DNA of 64,000 nucleotides, taken from the NCBI GenBank assembly GCA_021018995.1, contig CM037593.1, positions 17,822,088 to 17,886,087 on the forward strand, in the 5' to 3' direction. The notes beneath the pieces are model-generated. The model did no database searches. It was not told the DNA's origin and saw only the letters and a program-made list of their open reading frames with translations. Within the stretch, counting starts at the first letter, position 1. Each line of letters opens with the position of its first letter. Of this stretch, positions 24,023 to 36,106 are shown one piece after another. This DNA is from Chloranthus sessilifolius (lineage: Eukaryota; Streptophyta; Magnoliopsida; Chloranthales; Chloranthaceae). A program made the position numbers and the translations under genes.

Positions 24023-27000
24023 TATGAACACCCCCATTTTGTCTTCTCGGAATATACATATTTGTTCGGTCAACCTTTGACCTCATAATCCTGATATAGG
24101 ACCATATACTGAAAAAATAGTACAAGGTTGGACACAAGCTGAAATAATAGCTCTGTGGCTCAGATCCCGACCTAGGGAGACTATATACTGAAACAATAGT
24201 ATATAGTCGGAATACAGACTGAAATAATAGTCTTGCATTTCAGACTAGAGACCAGACCCGGACAACCCCGAATTAAGCGCTTGAAATCCCGTGCGTAATT
24301 TGATTGCATGTCATACCACAAGCGCGCAATCAGTCCCCCTTTCAGACCAAACTTCCTTTCCCAAACCATCTCGAGACTCGATCACGCGCCTGAAATCAGA
24401 CTCGCGATCGGATTAAGCGCCTCATTACCAGCGCGTAATTGGCCTACGCCTGGCCTAGCCTCACTGTCCTTGACCCCTAAGCTTCATTGGTTGAGCGCTT
24501 CTAAAGAAACGCTTTATCAGATTGCGCATGTCCTATCAAGCGCGCAATTAGCCCTAACGCTATTAGGACTAGGAAACTCGCTAAGCAAGTCAGCCGATCG
24601 CTCACTGAGTCGGTAACCAACTCAAAGCGATTAAGCGCCAAAAAATTAGCACGTAATTTAATTAAACGCTTGAAAAAGGGCACGTAATTGAAGAAAAACC
24701 TATAAAAACTTTTTTAATTTTGACCAAACGGAATGGGGAAGAGGCTGGCAATTTTTGAGAGAGAACGGATTTTTTTAGAATTTCGAAACCAGAGAACTCC
24801 GAGGACAAACCCATAAAGCAATCTAGTCATGATTTCAAGATTCAAGCACTGAATCTTCGAGATTTCTCTCCACAGCCCCGGTCCTAGGTAAAAAGCTTAG
24901 TTTTTAGACTTAGGATATTTCTCTTAATTTTAATTATAATTTTTAATTTTTAGTCCAAGACCGTAGCACCCCTTTTTTTTTAGACCATAAATATTTTATA
25001 TCTGGTTCTAATTCTCTAAATTCAGAACCAGTACTTAATCCGACGGTCTAATTCATCGACCATAGGCCTTAATTCCGTTCTAAAATCTTAATCTACAGTC
25101 CTATCATTAATTTATGGTTCTAATTCTTTGAGTTCAGAATCAGTCCTAATCATACGGTCTGATTTTTTTATTTTGGACTCGAATTCAGTCCTAGAAATTT
25201 AAATTTAAATTTTAATTCCTTAGTTTAATATTTCTAAAAATCATAAATATTAATTTCAGTTTTCATAATTCTAGTTTTACAATTTAATTCCCAATTATTA
25301 TTCCGAAATCAACTCTGAAAAATCTAAAATACAATTTTATCATCCAAAATCTAATTTATCTTTAATCTCAGCCATCCGATTTGCCTAAGGGAGCTTACGA
25401 AGGGTACTCGGGAATGAGGCTAATCTTTCTTAGCATAGCGGGCCCAAAATCCCTTTTTTTCCTTAGGATTTGAGAATTTATTAATTACTTTTTCTTATTT
25501 TTAGTATAATTAATCAGTAGATTTGTCTTATTTTAGCATATTTAATTAATTAAGTGCATTAGATTTTAGTATGATTGATTAATTTCTTTAAAGCATATTT
25601 CAATTGATTAATTTCCTTGCTTTAAATCAGATTTAGTATGATTTATTTCATTGTTTTGATTAGAATTTAGTATAGTTAACTTATTGCTTTAATTAGAATT
25701 TTGATGAAATCAATTTATTTATTTTAATTAGCTTTTGATAAAAATCAGTTCACTTATTTAATTAGATTTTAGTAAAATTAATTCATTTGCTTAAATTAGA
25801 GCTATAGTAAAATTAATTTTCTATTTCAATTAGAATTATGATAAGACTGTCATAATTGCTTTTGTTAGAATTTCGATACAATTAGTACACTTGATTTAAT
25901 TAAAATTCCAATACAACTAGCACACTTGCTTAATTTGAATTCTAGTACCATTAGCATGATTGGTTTAATTAGAGTTTCACTAGAACTGTCACATGTGCAC
26001 TCCTAGTATAGTTGGAAAACCTGATTATGATTAGACTTCTGATGAAATTAGGGGACTAAAATTAATCGGACTCCTAGTAGCGTTAGGACACTAAATTAAT
26101 TATAATTCTAATAAGATTAGGAAACTAAATCAATTAGACTCCTGATAGAATTATAATATTAGAATAAATCCACTCACTCTAATAAATTCACAACTAAACT
26201 CTTAATAAAATCAGGGAAGTCTAAACTGATCAGAACTATAACCAAAAAGGGAAATAAAAAGAAAACTAAACTATCTAAATTAAGAAAATATATAGCTGCT
26301 GATTGATCGGTGCCGAAATGTGACTATATTTCGCACCCTAATTCCTACATTTAGCTATCTAATGAAAGCATCTTATGGTTGTTGTGAGATTTTAATGATT
26401 ACAGGTGTTTCTGACCGTTGGATCGTTAAAGAGCATAAAAGAAGATAATTGAAGGCTACACAGCGGCTATGGACATAAAGGTCAAGAGAAGCATCGAAAT
26501 TCGTAAAGTAGCTCAACATCCATTAAGGGAATGAAGAATCTACCCTTATATGTCAATTGATTGAGGAATATGTGTCAATCGATTGACACATGAAGACAAG
26601 TTTGCCCTCACATATGCCGAACCAAAAGTCAATCGATTGAGACTTCAGTCTCAATCGATTGAGGCTATTAGGTATAGGGTTTGCTCGACCCTATAAATTG
26701 GAAGCTACGAGTTTGCCAAGGAAAAAAAGTTTTTGAAGAATAATTATTCATTACTCATTTTTGATTTTTAGGTTTTCACTTTTGGAATTTTGAGATTTCT
26801 CTTTTCATTCTTTAAGGGTTCTTCTTTTCTCCTTCTTCTAGGGTTTGATCAGGGTAGATTGTACTTAGGATTTGCACTATCTTCTTCTACATTCATGAAA
26901 GCATAGATTGTATTTAGGAAAAGGCATTGTAAACAAAGATCTTTTGGAAAAAATGAAAAGTGGAATGGCTTTGAATGAACAAGGAAATCATACACCAAAG

Positions 27001-27941
27001 ATGAGCGGCTAAATCAGCTGATCGAGGAAGATGCGATCTCCAAATAAGTAGCAATTTTTTATGATTAATACCGCAACTAATTTATGTCATCATAGAATCG
27101 TTTTGCTTAAAGTATGTGTGATTGAAAATATGTTGAATGCTTGTTATGACCGTTGGTTGCGCGTATCAACGGCCGTAATCGCTAGATCTGGACCTGCAGA
27201 CTGATCTAGGTTACAGAGCAATTATATATTTACTGTCGTGATCTAAACATCATGAAATACACTATGCTTTTTATATGACTTATACCGCAATGATAGGCTG
27301 AGTCATTATTTTTAGATAGGGTATGCCAAAGTGATGATCATGTTTCTTTACGAATCATTTTTTTAGATAAATGATGCCTTAATGAAACTGTGGGATTTAA
27401 TGATAGAAAAGGGGTACAAATCTGGGGTAGCATATTCCTTGATCATCTTTAAATATTGTTCTTAGATTCATCAGTAATTAGTTGTTTAGATTAATTTATT
27501 TTCCTTACATTTAGGAAAAGTGTGATAAATTTTTGGTAAAATTGAATCTGCCCTTTGGTACTTCCTTGGGGACGTTTTTAGATCTCTGAAAGAATTAATT
27601 AAAATTTACGATTTCCCTATGGGTTTGACACCCTTGTTCTTGCCATACTACAATAGATCTTGTGCACTTGCAAGGGTTACACTTTAAAACCGACCACTGA
27701 CGTTCGTAGGCGGACGATTCAATATAGAAGTAACCCATACCCGCTCTCAAGCGTGATCATTGACGTGCTGTAGCGTTGATAAATATTTGCAGCTGGCGAT
27801 CGCAACAAACTAGGAACCTCCCTTGAAAACCCCTTTATTTTTAACATTCCAAACGCCGCATCACTAAAGTCCACTTAGATAAAATTAGAGCCATTGATTC
27901 AACGAGAACCGAGAGGAACTCAGAAAAAGCGCGCACCAACA
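24023..27941 (+). repeat. Tat-type LTR with nested solo LTR
   Basis: It is homologous to the LTR at 37583-39449 but in the opposite orientation. It starts near TATGAACACCCCCATTTTG and ends AACTCAGAAAAAGCGCGCACC. It has GCGC/TAATT clusters at 24270-24690 and TATAAAA at 24701. Without the nested insertion (26304-27696 plus 5 bp) it is about 2.5 kb. No matching target duplication is visible: GCATC on the left, GGTGA on the right. It abuts the 3' region of the minus-strand Tat element, so either a rearrangement or loss of one flank occurred. Confidence 0.72.
26299..27701 (+). mobile_element. Solo LTR nested in a Tat LTR (copy 4)
   Basis: The LTR is 26304-27696 (1393 bp), starting TGATCGGTGCCGAAATGTG and ending AAAACCGACCA. 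The flanks CTGAT (26299-26303) and CTGAC (27697-27701) match at four of five bases, a slightly decayed target duplication. TCAATCGATTGA palindromes (26570-26665) precede TATAAAT at 26692. Confidence 0.88.
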
Positions 27942-29090
27942 GGTGAGACTTTTATTGATCTCTCAGATATTCTAGAGTGTATTTGCAATGATCCCATGTT
28001 GGAAAGTAGTTTGATTATTTCAGTCATATGTCGAGCTCGATTTTGTAAGTGTTGAATGATCATCATGTATCATAGCTTTTAACAAGATTGAGGTGTGTGG
28101 TAGATAAAAAGTGATTGCATCACTTCTCATTTAAAAGTTTTTTATTTTATTCTGAAAAGAATTTAAAAAATCATTTGACTCATTGTCCGAAAATAAAATT
28201 AAGGGTGAAGATGAGGTAAGGTTTATTGATCTGAGGGTAGCTTCTTATTCATCTAAATTTTCAAATAATAGTCAACTAATTTCTTCTCGGGTGGGTAATG
28301 CGATGCTATAATTGAGCTCTCCGTCATGGTTCAATACCATCAAATCATCAAATTTTATAGTTAGCAGGAGTTTTGTCCTCCTCCCGCCACCGTACGACAC
28401 ATCTAATAGTGTGAATATGTCAGGGATGCCCTCACGGATTGCTTATACTTCCCTAATAAGATTACTAGGAATACCCTTATAATTTGCTTATGCTTCCCTG
28501 AATTCATTGACTGTTCATTCGTCGTATTACTCTCGCTCGGTTGTGCTTCTTTTCTATATATATTTTAAACAATTTGCTAGCGCAAGAATTATGAGGTTTG
28601 ATGGAAACTTGTATTTTTATTTTTCTGCTCTAACATCAACTCCAATGGCTGAAGAGGGTGTATGAGAATCCAGAGTTTTTTATATTTCAGAGAGAAAGTT
28701 TCATAATCCACTAGTCCTTTCATTCAACTTGCCCGAATAGGAGGGTGGTCAATGAGTAAGATAATATCCAAAATAATTTTGAAAATAATGACCTACAACT
28801 GGCGAATGCCTTGTGATGACTGCGAGGATGAGAGGTATATAAGTATGTTTGTTTAGGCTACGAGACATAATGGTCATTGACTTATGATTCTAAGGGGTTA
28901 GAGAGTCCTTCCCCTGTGACTATTTCCTGGGCATGTTGCTAAGATAATATAAGTACCTCCCATATGGGTTTGATTTCCTTCAGGCGAGGCGGTTGTATAG
29001 GCACTTTTTCCTTAGCACTAGCTCCTCGACTTCAAGTCCTCGGTCAGGTAAGAGTTATAAGTCAGAGATATTGCTAGGCGGATGACATAT
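27942..29090 (-). pseudogene. Integrase tail and post-pol region of the second Tat element
   Basis: On the minus strand about 29085-28890 encodes a degraded integrase C-terminus (GLEVEELVLRKKCLYN). 28650-28300 matches the post-pol region 6150-6500 of the first Tat element. No intact frame remains. It shows that the element reached its 3' region even though protease, RT, RNase H and most of integrase are missing. Confidence 0.6.
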
Positions 29091-29160
29091 GTATATATAT
29101 ATATATATATATTATTTTGTATATTTTTTTTTATTTTTTGTATTTTTATGTTAGGGTATA

Positions 29161-29251
29161 ACATCAATTCCTTAAGCGAAGTCTGACTCAGGAGATCAAT
29201 GGTACAACATCAATTCCTTAAGCGAAGTCTGACTCAGGAGGTCGGATGGCA
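29161..29251. repeat. 45-bp tandem duplication at the pol deletion point
   Basis: ACATCAATTCCTTAAGCGAA and the following bases to CTGACTCAGGAG occur at 29161 and again at about 29206. The duplication stands where pol should be, between 5' sequences (above 29270) and the integrase tail (below 29090). Confidence 0.85.
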
Positions 29252-29715
29252 AAGTGATAGTTGGATAGCTTATTTCAGGGTCCTCGATCCCTTCCGATTT
29301 GATTGATATGGGGTGAGAAAGATGTTATATTTAGGTTTGTGTTTTGGATGATATAGGGCTTGTCAAAATAGGTATGATGTCGTTTGATTTCTTCCTTTGA
29401 TATGTCATTTATGGCCGGTGGCTCCTTTTCAGGAGGGACTTTCTTTCATTTTTCAACGAAGTGAGGCATCTCGTAGAGTTGGGGCGTAGAGTTGTTAGGG
29501 AGTTCTTCAGGGTCATTTGCTGGTGATTAGAAAGTTGTTTGCGAGTGAAGTTAGAGTGAAAACTGTTGAGAGGGAAGGTAGTGTGATAAAGGTAATGATA
29601 AGATAAGGCAGAGGTAGAGTAGGAGGAGGAGGAGACGCGAGGGTGTAGGCCAACGTTGACCTTTCTTCCGCATGGGGTGGTTTAGTTTTGTTTGATTATG
29701 CTTGTTTTGTTTAAT

Positions 29716-31273
29716 TTATATTTTGGACTTATTGTGAGGTTGTTTTAAAGTTTTGTTTGTATTTGTTGGAGAAGGTTTAGTGTCAAGAGTTTGGTGTAGT
29801 AGTTTTGTCGCCGATTGGAGTTCTGTGAAGGTTTTGATCGTGAGGTCTACGAAAATCTTGATCTGGGGTTTGAATGGAATTCCAGTTGTATAGTCAATTT
29901 TATGTTGCGAGGTTTGAGAATTTGGCAATATGCTAATTTGGATGTTGATCGGACTTGTAAGATTCAAGTTAGGAGTGATGGAGTTTTTTATAGTTTATCG
30001 ATAGGTTCAATGGTTGATATTGATATTGTAGATGTAGATTCGATGACATATTCGGATTTGATGATAGGCTTAGTTTTGATAATGGGTTTATGTTTGATGA
30101 CAGGTTCGAGTTCAATGATGGGTTCAAGTTTAATGATGGGTTCGATTTTGACGATGGGTTCATGTTCAACGATAGGTTTGGATTTGTTGATAGTTTGAGG
30201 TTTGATGATAGGTTTGAATTCAATGATGGGTTCAGGTTCGATGGTAGGTTCAGGTTCGAGGATAGGTTTAAATTTGTTGATAGTTTGAGGCTTGATGTCA
30301 GGTTTGTATTCAGTGATCAGTTTAGGTTTGACGATAGGTTCGAGTTTGATGGCAGGTTCGCCTTTGATGGTGGGTCGAGCTTGTGGAGGGGTGTAGGGTC
30401 GATGATAGGTTCGAGTCTAGGTTTGACAATTGGTTTAAGTTCAATGATCGGTTTGGTTTCGTGTCCGATGGCAGGTTCAACTTCGATCATGGGTTTAGGT
30501 TCGGTGATAGGTTCATATTCGAGGATAGGTCTAGATTCGATAATAGGTTTAGTTTTGATTGTAGGTTTAAGTTTGATGATAAGTTTAGGTTTTATAATAG
30601 GTTTAGTTTTGATAGTAGGTTTAGGTTTGATGATAAGTTTAGTTTTGATAATAGGTTCTGTTTTGATAGTAGGTTTAGGTTTGATGATGGGTTTGATGGG
30701 TTTAGTTTTTATAATATGTTTGAGTTTGAGGCTCGGTGAGGTGATAAGTTCAGTGGTGAGTTTAGGTTTTGAGGCGACTGCAGAGATTGGTTTGAGAGTT
30801 GGTTTTGAGATCGGTTCAATGGTTGATTCTGAAATGAGTGAAATGGATGGTTCGGAGGTGTGTTTGATAACATATTCTGGTTCGAGATTTTGTTTTGAAG
30901 TTGGTTAGGTGGTAGTGAGTTTAGGTTCCGAAGTGGCCGTAGAAGTTAATTTAAGAGTTGATTCTGAGGTTAGTGGGGTGATTTGTTTGTTGTTGAGTTC
31001 AAGTTTTAAAACAGGTATAGGGATTGATTCAAGGACTGGTTTTGATATTGGTGGGGCAATGGGTTTGACAATGGGTTTGATTTCGGGGGTTTGTTTCATA
31101 GTTGATTTGGAAGCGAGAGAGCTAGTGATTTCAGGGTAGATTTGATTACTAGTTTGGGGTCAGAGTTTAGTTTTGTGATTGGTTTAAATATCAATGGCAT
31201 CGTATAATACAGATTAATTGATTTGAAAATTACTTCTAGAATCGGCACATGAGCCTATTCGGGGTAGTTTACA
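29716..31273 (-). pseudogene. Tat-element region encoding degenerate Pro/Lys/Ile repeats
   Basis: Reading minus, one frame gives long runs of a hexamer-like repeat, KPIIKxKPTIK and EPIIExEP, across most of 31100-29990. It is interrupted by a stop near 30904 and by a frame change near 30380. No Met begins the best frame. The first part, 31099-30905, is open (MKQTPEIKPIVKPIAPPISK). Simple-sequence expansion of about 18 bp (ATCAAACCTAAACCTACT) explains it. The other strand is also open but is a by-product of the repeat. It lies between the gag segment (36.9-36.1 kb) and the integrase tail, so it is likely gag-linker or an extra ORF. Confidence 0.5.
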
Positions 31274-33876
31274 TGTGACAGCCCGGATTTCGGCACCCTG
31301 AAACCCGTGCCATCAGCACGATCATCTTGACCGTGCCCTTTAGCTAAGCACGGAACACTGGTATATCAAGCATAAAAAATTATAATAAACGAAATTGCGG
31401 AATTTAAATCTATATTAATTAACTTCCCAAAAGACAGTTCTACCCTCATGCCTCTGCATGAATGGAGAACCGATCCGAACCATCGATGATAGAAATCATC
31501 ACGGATGGTTCGTCCCAAAAGAATAATCCCAACTCCTTATATACATGGTTTTAAATAAAATCAAGGCTTGACATACCAAGCCGTACAAAATCTCTCTAAA
31601 AGCCCTCAAAGCGGCTGTGAGTCCTCTAGAAGAAGTCCTCGGGAGGTGGCTCCAATTCTTAGCCGCAAGGTCGACTCACGGATCGGCGTCTCCTGAGCCG
31701 CTGCTGCTAGTAGTGGACCTGCGACGTATAGTCTATAGGGTGAGCTACATCCTAGCTCAATAGGGAACAAACACGGTTGAACATATAAATTATAACTCAC
31801 ATATATTCCATGATATGCCATGCATGATGTGTCTATGCAGTTATTGATGAAAACAGTTAAAAAGCATTTCGTTTTACTGTTGATTACTTATGTTTTCATT
31901 TACTCATGAATGATGCTGAAAAGGCCTAAAGCAAAACTTAAACTTTCAACTTAAGTAGTCCCCGAGCAATATAGCATCGAGCCCCGATGAGATACCCTTC
32001 ATCATCATCTATATAGACAGTTTTAACGTATTCCCTGGGAATACCAATATAGTACCCAAGCCCCTTTCCCCTGGGGATTGGTGGCGGGGTTTCACTTGTC
32101 TCAATCAACACCCCTGGGGTGTGCTTACTACGTACGGATAAGCCTCCGCACTGGCCTACGGTTTCGCCGCCGTATCGGTCACGGATATCCTGCCGTGTCA
32201 GTCGTGGATATCCCGCCACGTCGGTGGGGTAACCTATCAAACCTCAAATAACAAAAATATTGGTGCCTTACATATAGTTATTCACCGTGTAAGTGTGCTA
32301 TCTTATATCAGTTAGGCCCTATCAACATGATTCAATCATTGGATACATCCCTGGGATGTATCCATTCACTTGCATCACACCTGATGCTCTCATCTCTTTA
32401 CTTCTTCATCCCCTGGGGATGGCTTATTAGAATTACTCTTATGGATGTCACACACACTTTTCACAATTCTTAAGCAATTAAACAATTGAATTGAAATCTA
32501 TATCACTACATACATGCTCTTGTAAAATAAGGTACATGTTCAAGGTGTTCCCTACCTCAAGTCTTTGTTTGCTCAACGCATCAAGGTCCCACGTGGCTCC
32601 TTGTGCACTAGTCCACACGTACCACCTATGGTACCACATAACAGGTGAAACACATCACAAAGGATGCAATAAAGAAGGTCTAAGACTCTCCAAGAATCTT
32701 AAAGTCAAACCCAAAAGTCAACATATTTTATCTCAGTCGATTAATCGAATCTGATTCGATTAATCGATTAATCGAAAGTCAATATCGATTAATCGATTTT
32801 CAAATCGATTAATCGAGATTTTCATTCGATTAATCGAATCTCATTCGATTAATCAAAATTCTCTGTTTCGCAAAGTCGATTCTCAATTCGAGTAGTTCGA
32901 TTTTCAAATCGATTAATCGAGATTTTCATTCGATTAATCGAATCTCATTCGATTAATCGAAATTCTCTGTTTCGCAAAGTCGATTCTCAATTCGAGTAGT
33001 CGAGTTCCTAAAATTGATTAATCGATCCCAAATCGATTAATCGAAAACTGAAATCGATTAATCGAAATCCCATTTCAATTAGTCGATTTTCCTCAAGTCC
33101 TTTCCCCCAGTCCCCTGGGGTCCACTAGAGGTTCCCAGTCGATTAATCGACACTCAAACCGATTAATCGAAATCCAAAGTCGATTAATCGAACTCCAATT
33201 CGATTAATCGAAATCGGGTCCTCTGACCTTTCAACTTCCTGGCCAATTTCGATTAATCGAAACCCAATTTCGATTAATCGAAATTGTCAGATTCAGCCCC
33301 CTTTCGAGCTGTTCTTCCCAATCTTCTTCCATACTTTTTCCTCTATTTTTCTAAACCATTATCCTATGATTTAACCCACTTTCAACCACAATTTAGACTC
33401 TACGATTTATGCATTTTATTCACAAAAATTTACCTTGAATCAATCTCAAATTGATTTCAAATCAAATGGTTGGAAGGCTAGGGTTCCAGCTTTGGCTCTA
33501 ACAGATCCAACCCGTGTTGAATCCGGCTTTTATCGCTTGAATCCCCCCTCCAAATCAGTTGCAATAACTCCTCTCTTTACTTCCTCTCTCTCTCTCTCTT
33601 CTTTACTTCTCTCTCAACCACCAAAAACATACATTTAGGGTTATTAAACCCTTTTATCCCTTTCCTCACGTGTGTGTGTTGAGCACATACACCGCGATAG
33701 GTGTATGCGACTTCACATTTACAATACACACCACACAGACATTCAATTTGTCACATCTCATCCGTTCATCACACCTCATGCTAACTATTGGACTTCCATT
33801 TGGTCAAACCTATGACCGATCGGGCACGGATCCCGAGGTCATAGTTTAGCGTGATTTTTTGGGCTATTACATTACA
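31269..33876 (-). mobile_element. Solo LTR with perfect TSD TTACA
   Basis: The LTR is 31274-33871 (2598 bp), from TGTGACAGCCCGGATTTC to GGGCTATTACA. TTACA occurs at 31269-31273 and 33872-33876. It belongs to the same LTR group as 15531-19195. A minus-strand GATAAAAGGG near 33655, then an AG-rich leader and CAAGGTAAAT donor-like site, suggest minus orientation. It interrupts the second Tat element. Confidence 0.92.
32737..33285. repeat. Array of TCGATTAATCGA palindromes
   Basis: About twenty copies of the 12-bp palindrome TCGATTAATCGA and close variants are spaced irregularly at 10-40 bp. A block of about 105 bp around 32824 is duplicated near 32930. Spacers are not conserved and no cas-like context exists, so this is not a CRISPR array. 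Confidence 0.9.
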
Positions 33877-34335
33877 TCATTGGTTTGGGCGCCTGCTCAG
33901 GAGGTGTGGGGATTGATTCATTTGTTGGTAGGTTATCGGATTCAAGGGTAGGTTGAGTTGGTTCGGAGATAAGTGCGTTGAGCTTGGCGATGAGTTTGGT
34001 GATAGGGTTGAGTTAGTTTAGGGGTGGATTTAGTGATAGTTTGAATTTTAATGATCTTAGTGACCGATTCTAGGTAAAAGGTAATTTCGCGTTTATCGGT
34101 ACGTGGGATAGGGTTGGTTGGTAGTGAGTGAATGGTATGAACATGGTTTGAAGGGGGTTCAATCCTTCGGATCAGGCTTGTAAGGTGGAATGGGGTAAGA
34201 GTGAATGAGTGTACAGTCTCGTATGCGAGTTGAGGGCTTGATGGAGTTTGTTCAAACAACGGGTTGTAGCAGGTGATATTAGTTTACGCAGCATTAGGGC
34301 ACTGGCTTTGGTCATAGTGCGGGTTTGTGTATTGG
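33877..34335 (-). pseudogene. Second Tat element: gag-linker segment between two solo LTRs
   Basis: Minus frame 34259-33942 (105 residues, Thr/Pro/Ser-rich, MFEQTPSSPQLAYE) continues the compositional style of 36463-36086 and 31273-29716. It is the stretch of the second Tat element left between the insertions at 34341-36101 and 31274-33871. No domain is recognised. Confidence 0.45.
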
Positions 34336-36106
34336 TTGGTTGATGAGTAGTGAAACATGATGATATTTCACCCCTAAATACCTATATTTAGCTATTCGAT
34401 GAAGGCTATTTAATGAGAATTATTAGATTTGAAGTGTTTCAGGTAAATACAAGCCAAGTGTGGAAAACAGCCCAAGAATTCTGAAAATAATGTCAAAACA
34501 CTGTAATGTTGGGTCATCGAGAACTTAGTGCTACTTGTGGCTAAATTTGGACCTTCAAGACGGCCGAATTATGAAATTATTAAAACATGAACGTTGTAGA
34601 TCTTTTCGTCAGCTTTCCAATGGAGTAAGAATCGCCTTAATATGAGTTCGGGACAGAAAGTTATGGCCAAAATACCGAAGTAGTATCTGATACAAAAAGT
34701 GGGCTGGAATTTACAGATTTCTGGGAGCTCGATGCATCGACCCTTTTGGTCGATTAATCGAGGAGAAAATAGTGTCAGACACGGAATTGACACTTTAAAG
34801 CTGATTTTGAGCCTCTTTTGTAGGGTCGATGCATCGACCCTAAATTGTCGAGTTGGGAGACTTGTGCGACCGGGGAATCTATTTAAAGCGACTCAAACAC
34901 TTCGAGAATCAATGAGAATTAGAGAGATAGGAGATTAGAGTTTTTAGTTTTAGTCTTTATTTTTCATAGTTAGACATAGAAATAGGGAGTTTTTATTATT
35001 CCTTTTTGAGAGCTTTGTTCCTTTAATTTCCAGTACTCATTCATTCAGTTTATTATTGTTTTTGTTCAAGTTGATTCCTGCATTAATCTCGTTTCTGAAG
35101 ACCATCGTACTTTTGGATCAAAGTAATTTCTTTTGAAGTTGAGGTATTTTTAATTCATTAAATTAATATTATTTTCCCTTCCTTATTTATTTATGTCATT
35201 TAATTGTAATATGTGTGGCTAAATTCATAGGGATGGGGATCTAATAATTCCCATCCGAGGGATGTATTTTTAATAATATAAATTTAGGATTAAAATATAA
35301 GATCTTATTTTATGGTTGTTATGCTATCATGAACGGATGAAATCCTTGCCACTAACCGAGTTCGCGTGTGCCGAGCCATGCCCGGGATCTCAGATCTGTG
35401 ACGGTAATTTTATCATATTATTGTTATGGTCTTTTTGCTTTCATCGTGTGGATCTAATTATGATTATGATGTGTGTCTTGAGCCATGCCACTCGGATCTT
35501 GGATCTGTAATGGTAATTTTATCTTAATTACTCCCTAATCTGAAATCGAGTGTGCCGAGCCATGCCCTTAATTTCAGATCTATGGTGATATTATTGTTGG
35601 AATTTTCACCCACTTTGGGGATGATTTTTATTTGAAACTGAGATCAAGTGTGCCGAGCCATGCCCTTGATCTCAGATCTATATATGAAAATCATCTAAGT
35701 CCTGATTGCAGGGATGCAACGTGGAACCTATCGGGGTTTTGACCATTTATCTTCCATAAAAGATGTTTGTTTTCAATGGTATATCTCATAGTTTAATCCG
35801 TAGATTTATATTATGGGAAGAACGGACCAAAGATGGGAGGATTTAGTATCTTTATCTTTATCTTTATTTTTGAATTATCAATTAAATTTCAGTTTGTAGT
35901 CAGTAATTATCATCTCATCAAACCACCTAAATCATAAGACTGGTAGAATACTGTTAGATCTTAGTGGATTTCTGAAATTATTTATCTTTTTAGATCTTTC
36001 AAAATTAGTCCTCGTGGGAATGATCTCGTACTCTGCACTCACTATATACAATCCGATTCGTGCACTTGCGAGTAAAACATTACAATTAAAATATCACATC
36101 ATTGGT
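34336..36106 (+). mobile_element. Solo LTR with perfect TSD TTGGT (copy 5)
   Basis: The LTR is 34341-36101 (1761 bp), TGATGAGTAGTG to ATATCACATCA. TTGGT is at 34336-34340 and 36102-36106. It is a divergent member of the TGATCG family: same TTAGCTATTCGATGAAGG start and a GTGCACTTGCGAG end. An 18-bp perfect palindrome around CGATGCATCG (34823-34840) and CGATTAATCG at 34751 precede TATTTAAA at 34880. Confidence 0.92.

Noticed and set aside
30090..30908. Long plus-strand frame with FDDRFEFNDGF repeats
   Set aside because: It is the reverse of the Pro/Lys/Ile repeat. The 18-bp unit opens both strands, and the surrounding element reads minus.
32737..33285. CRISPR-like repeat array
   Set aside because: Units are short palindromes with irregular, non-unique spacers in a plant LTR.
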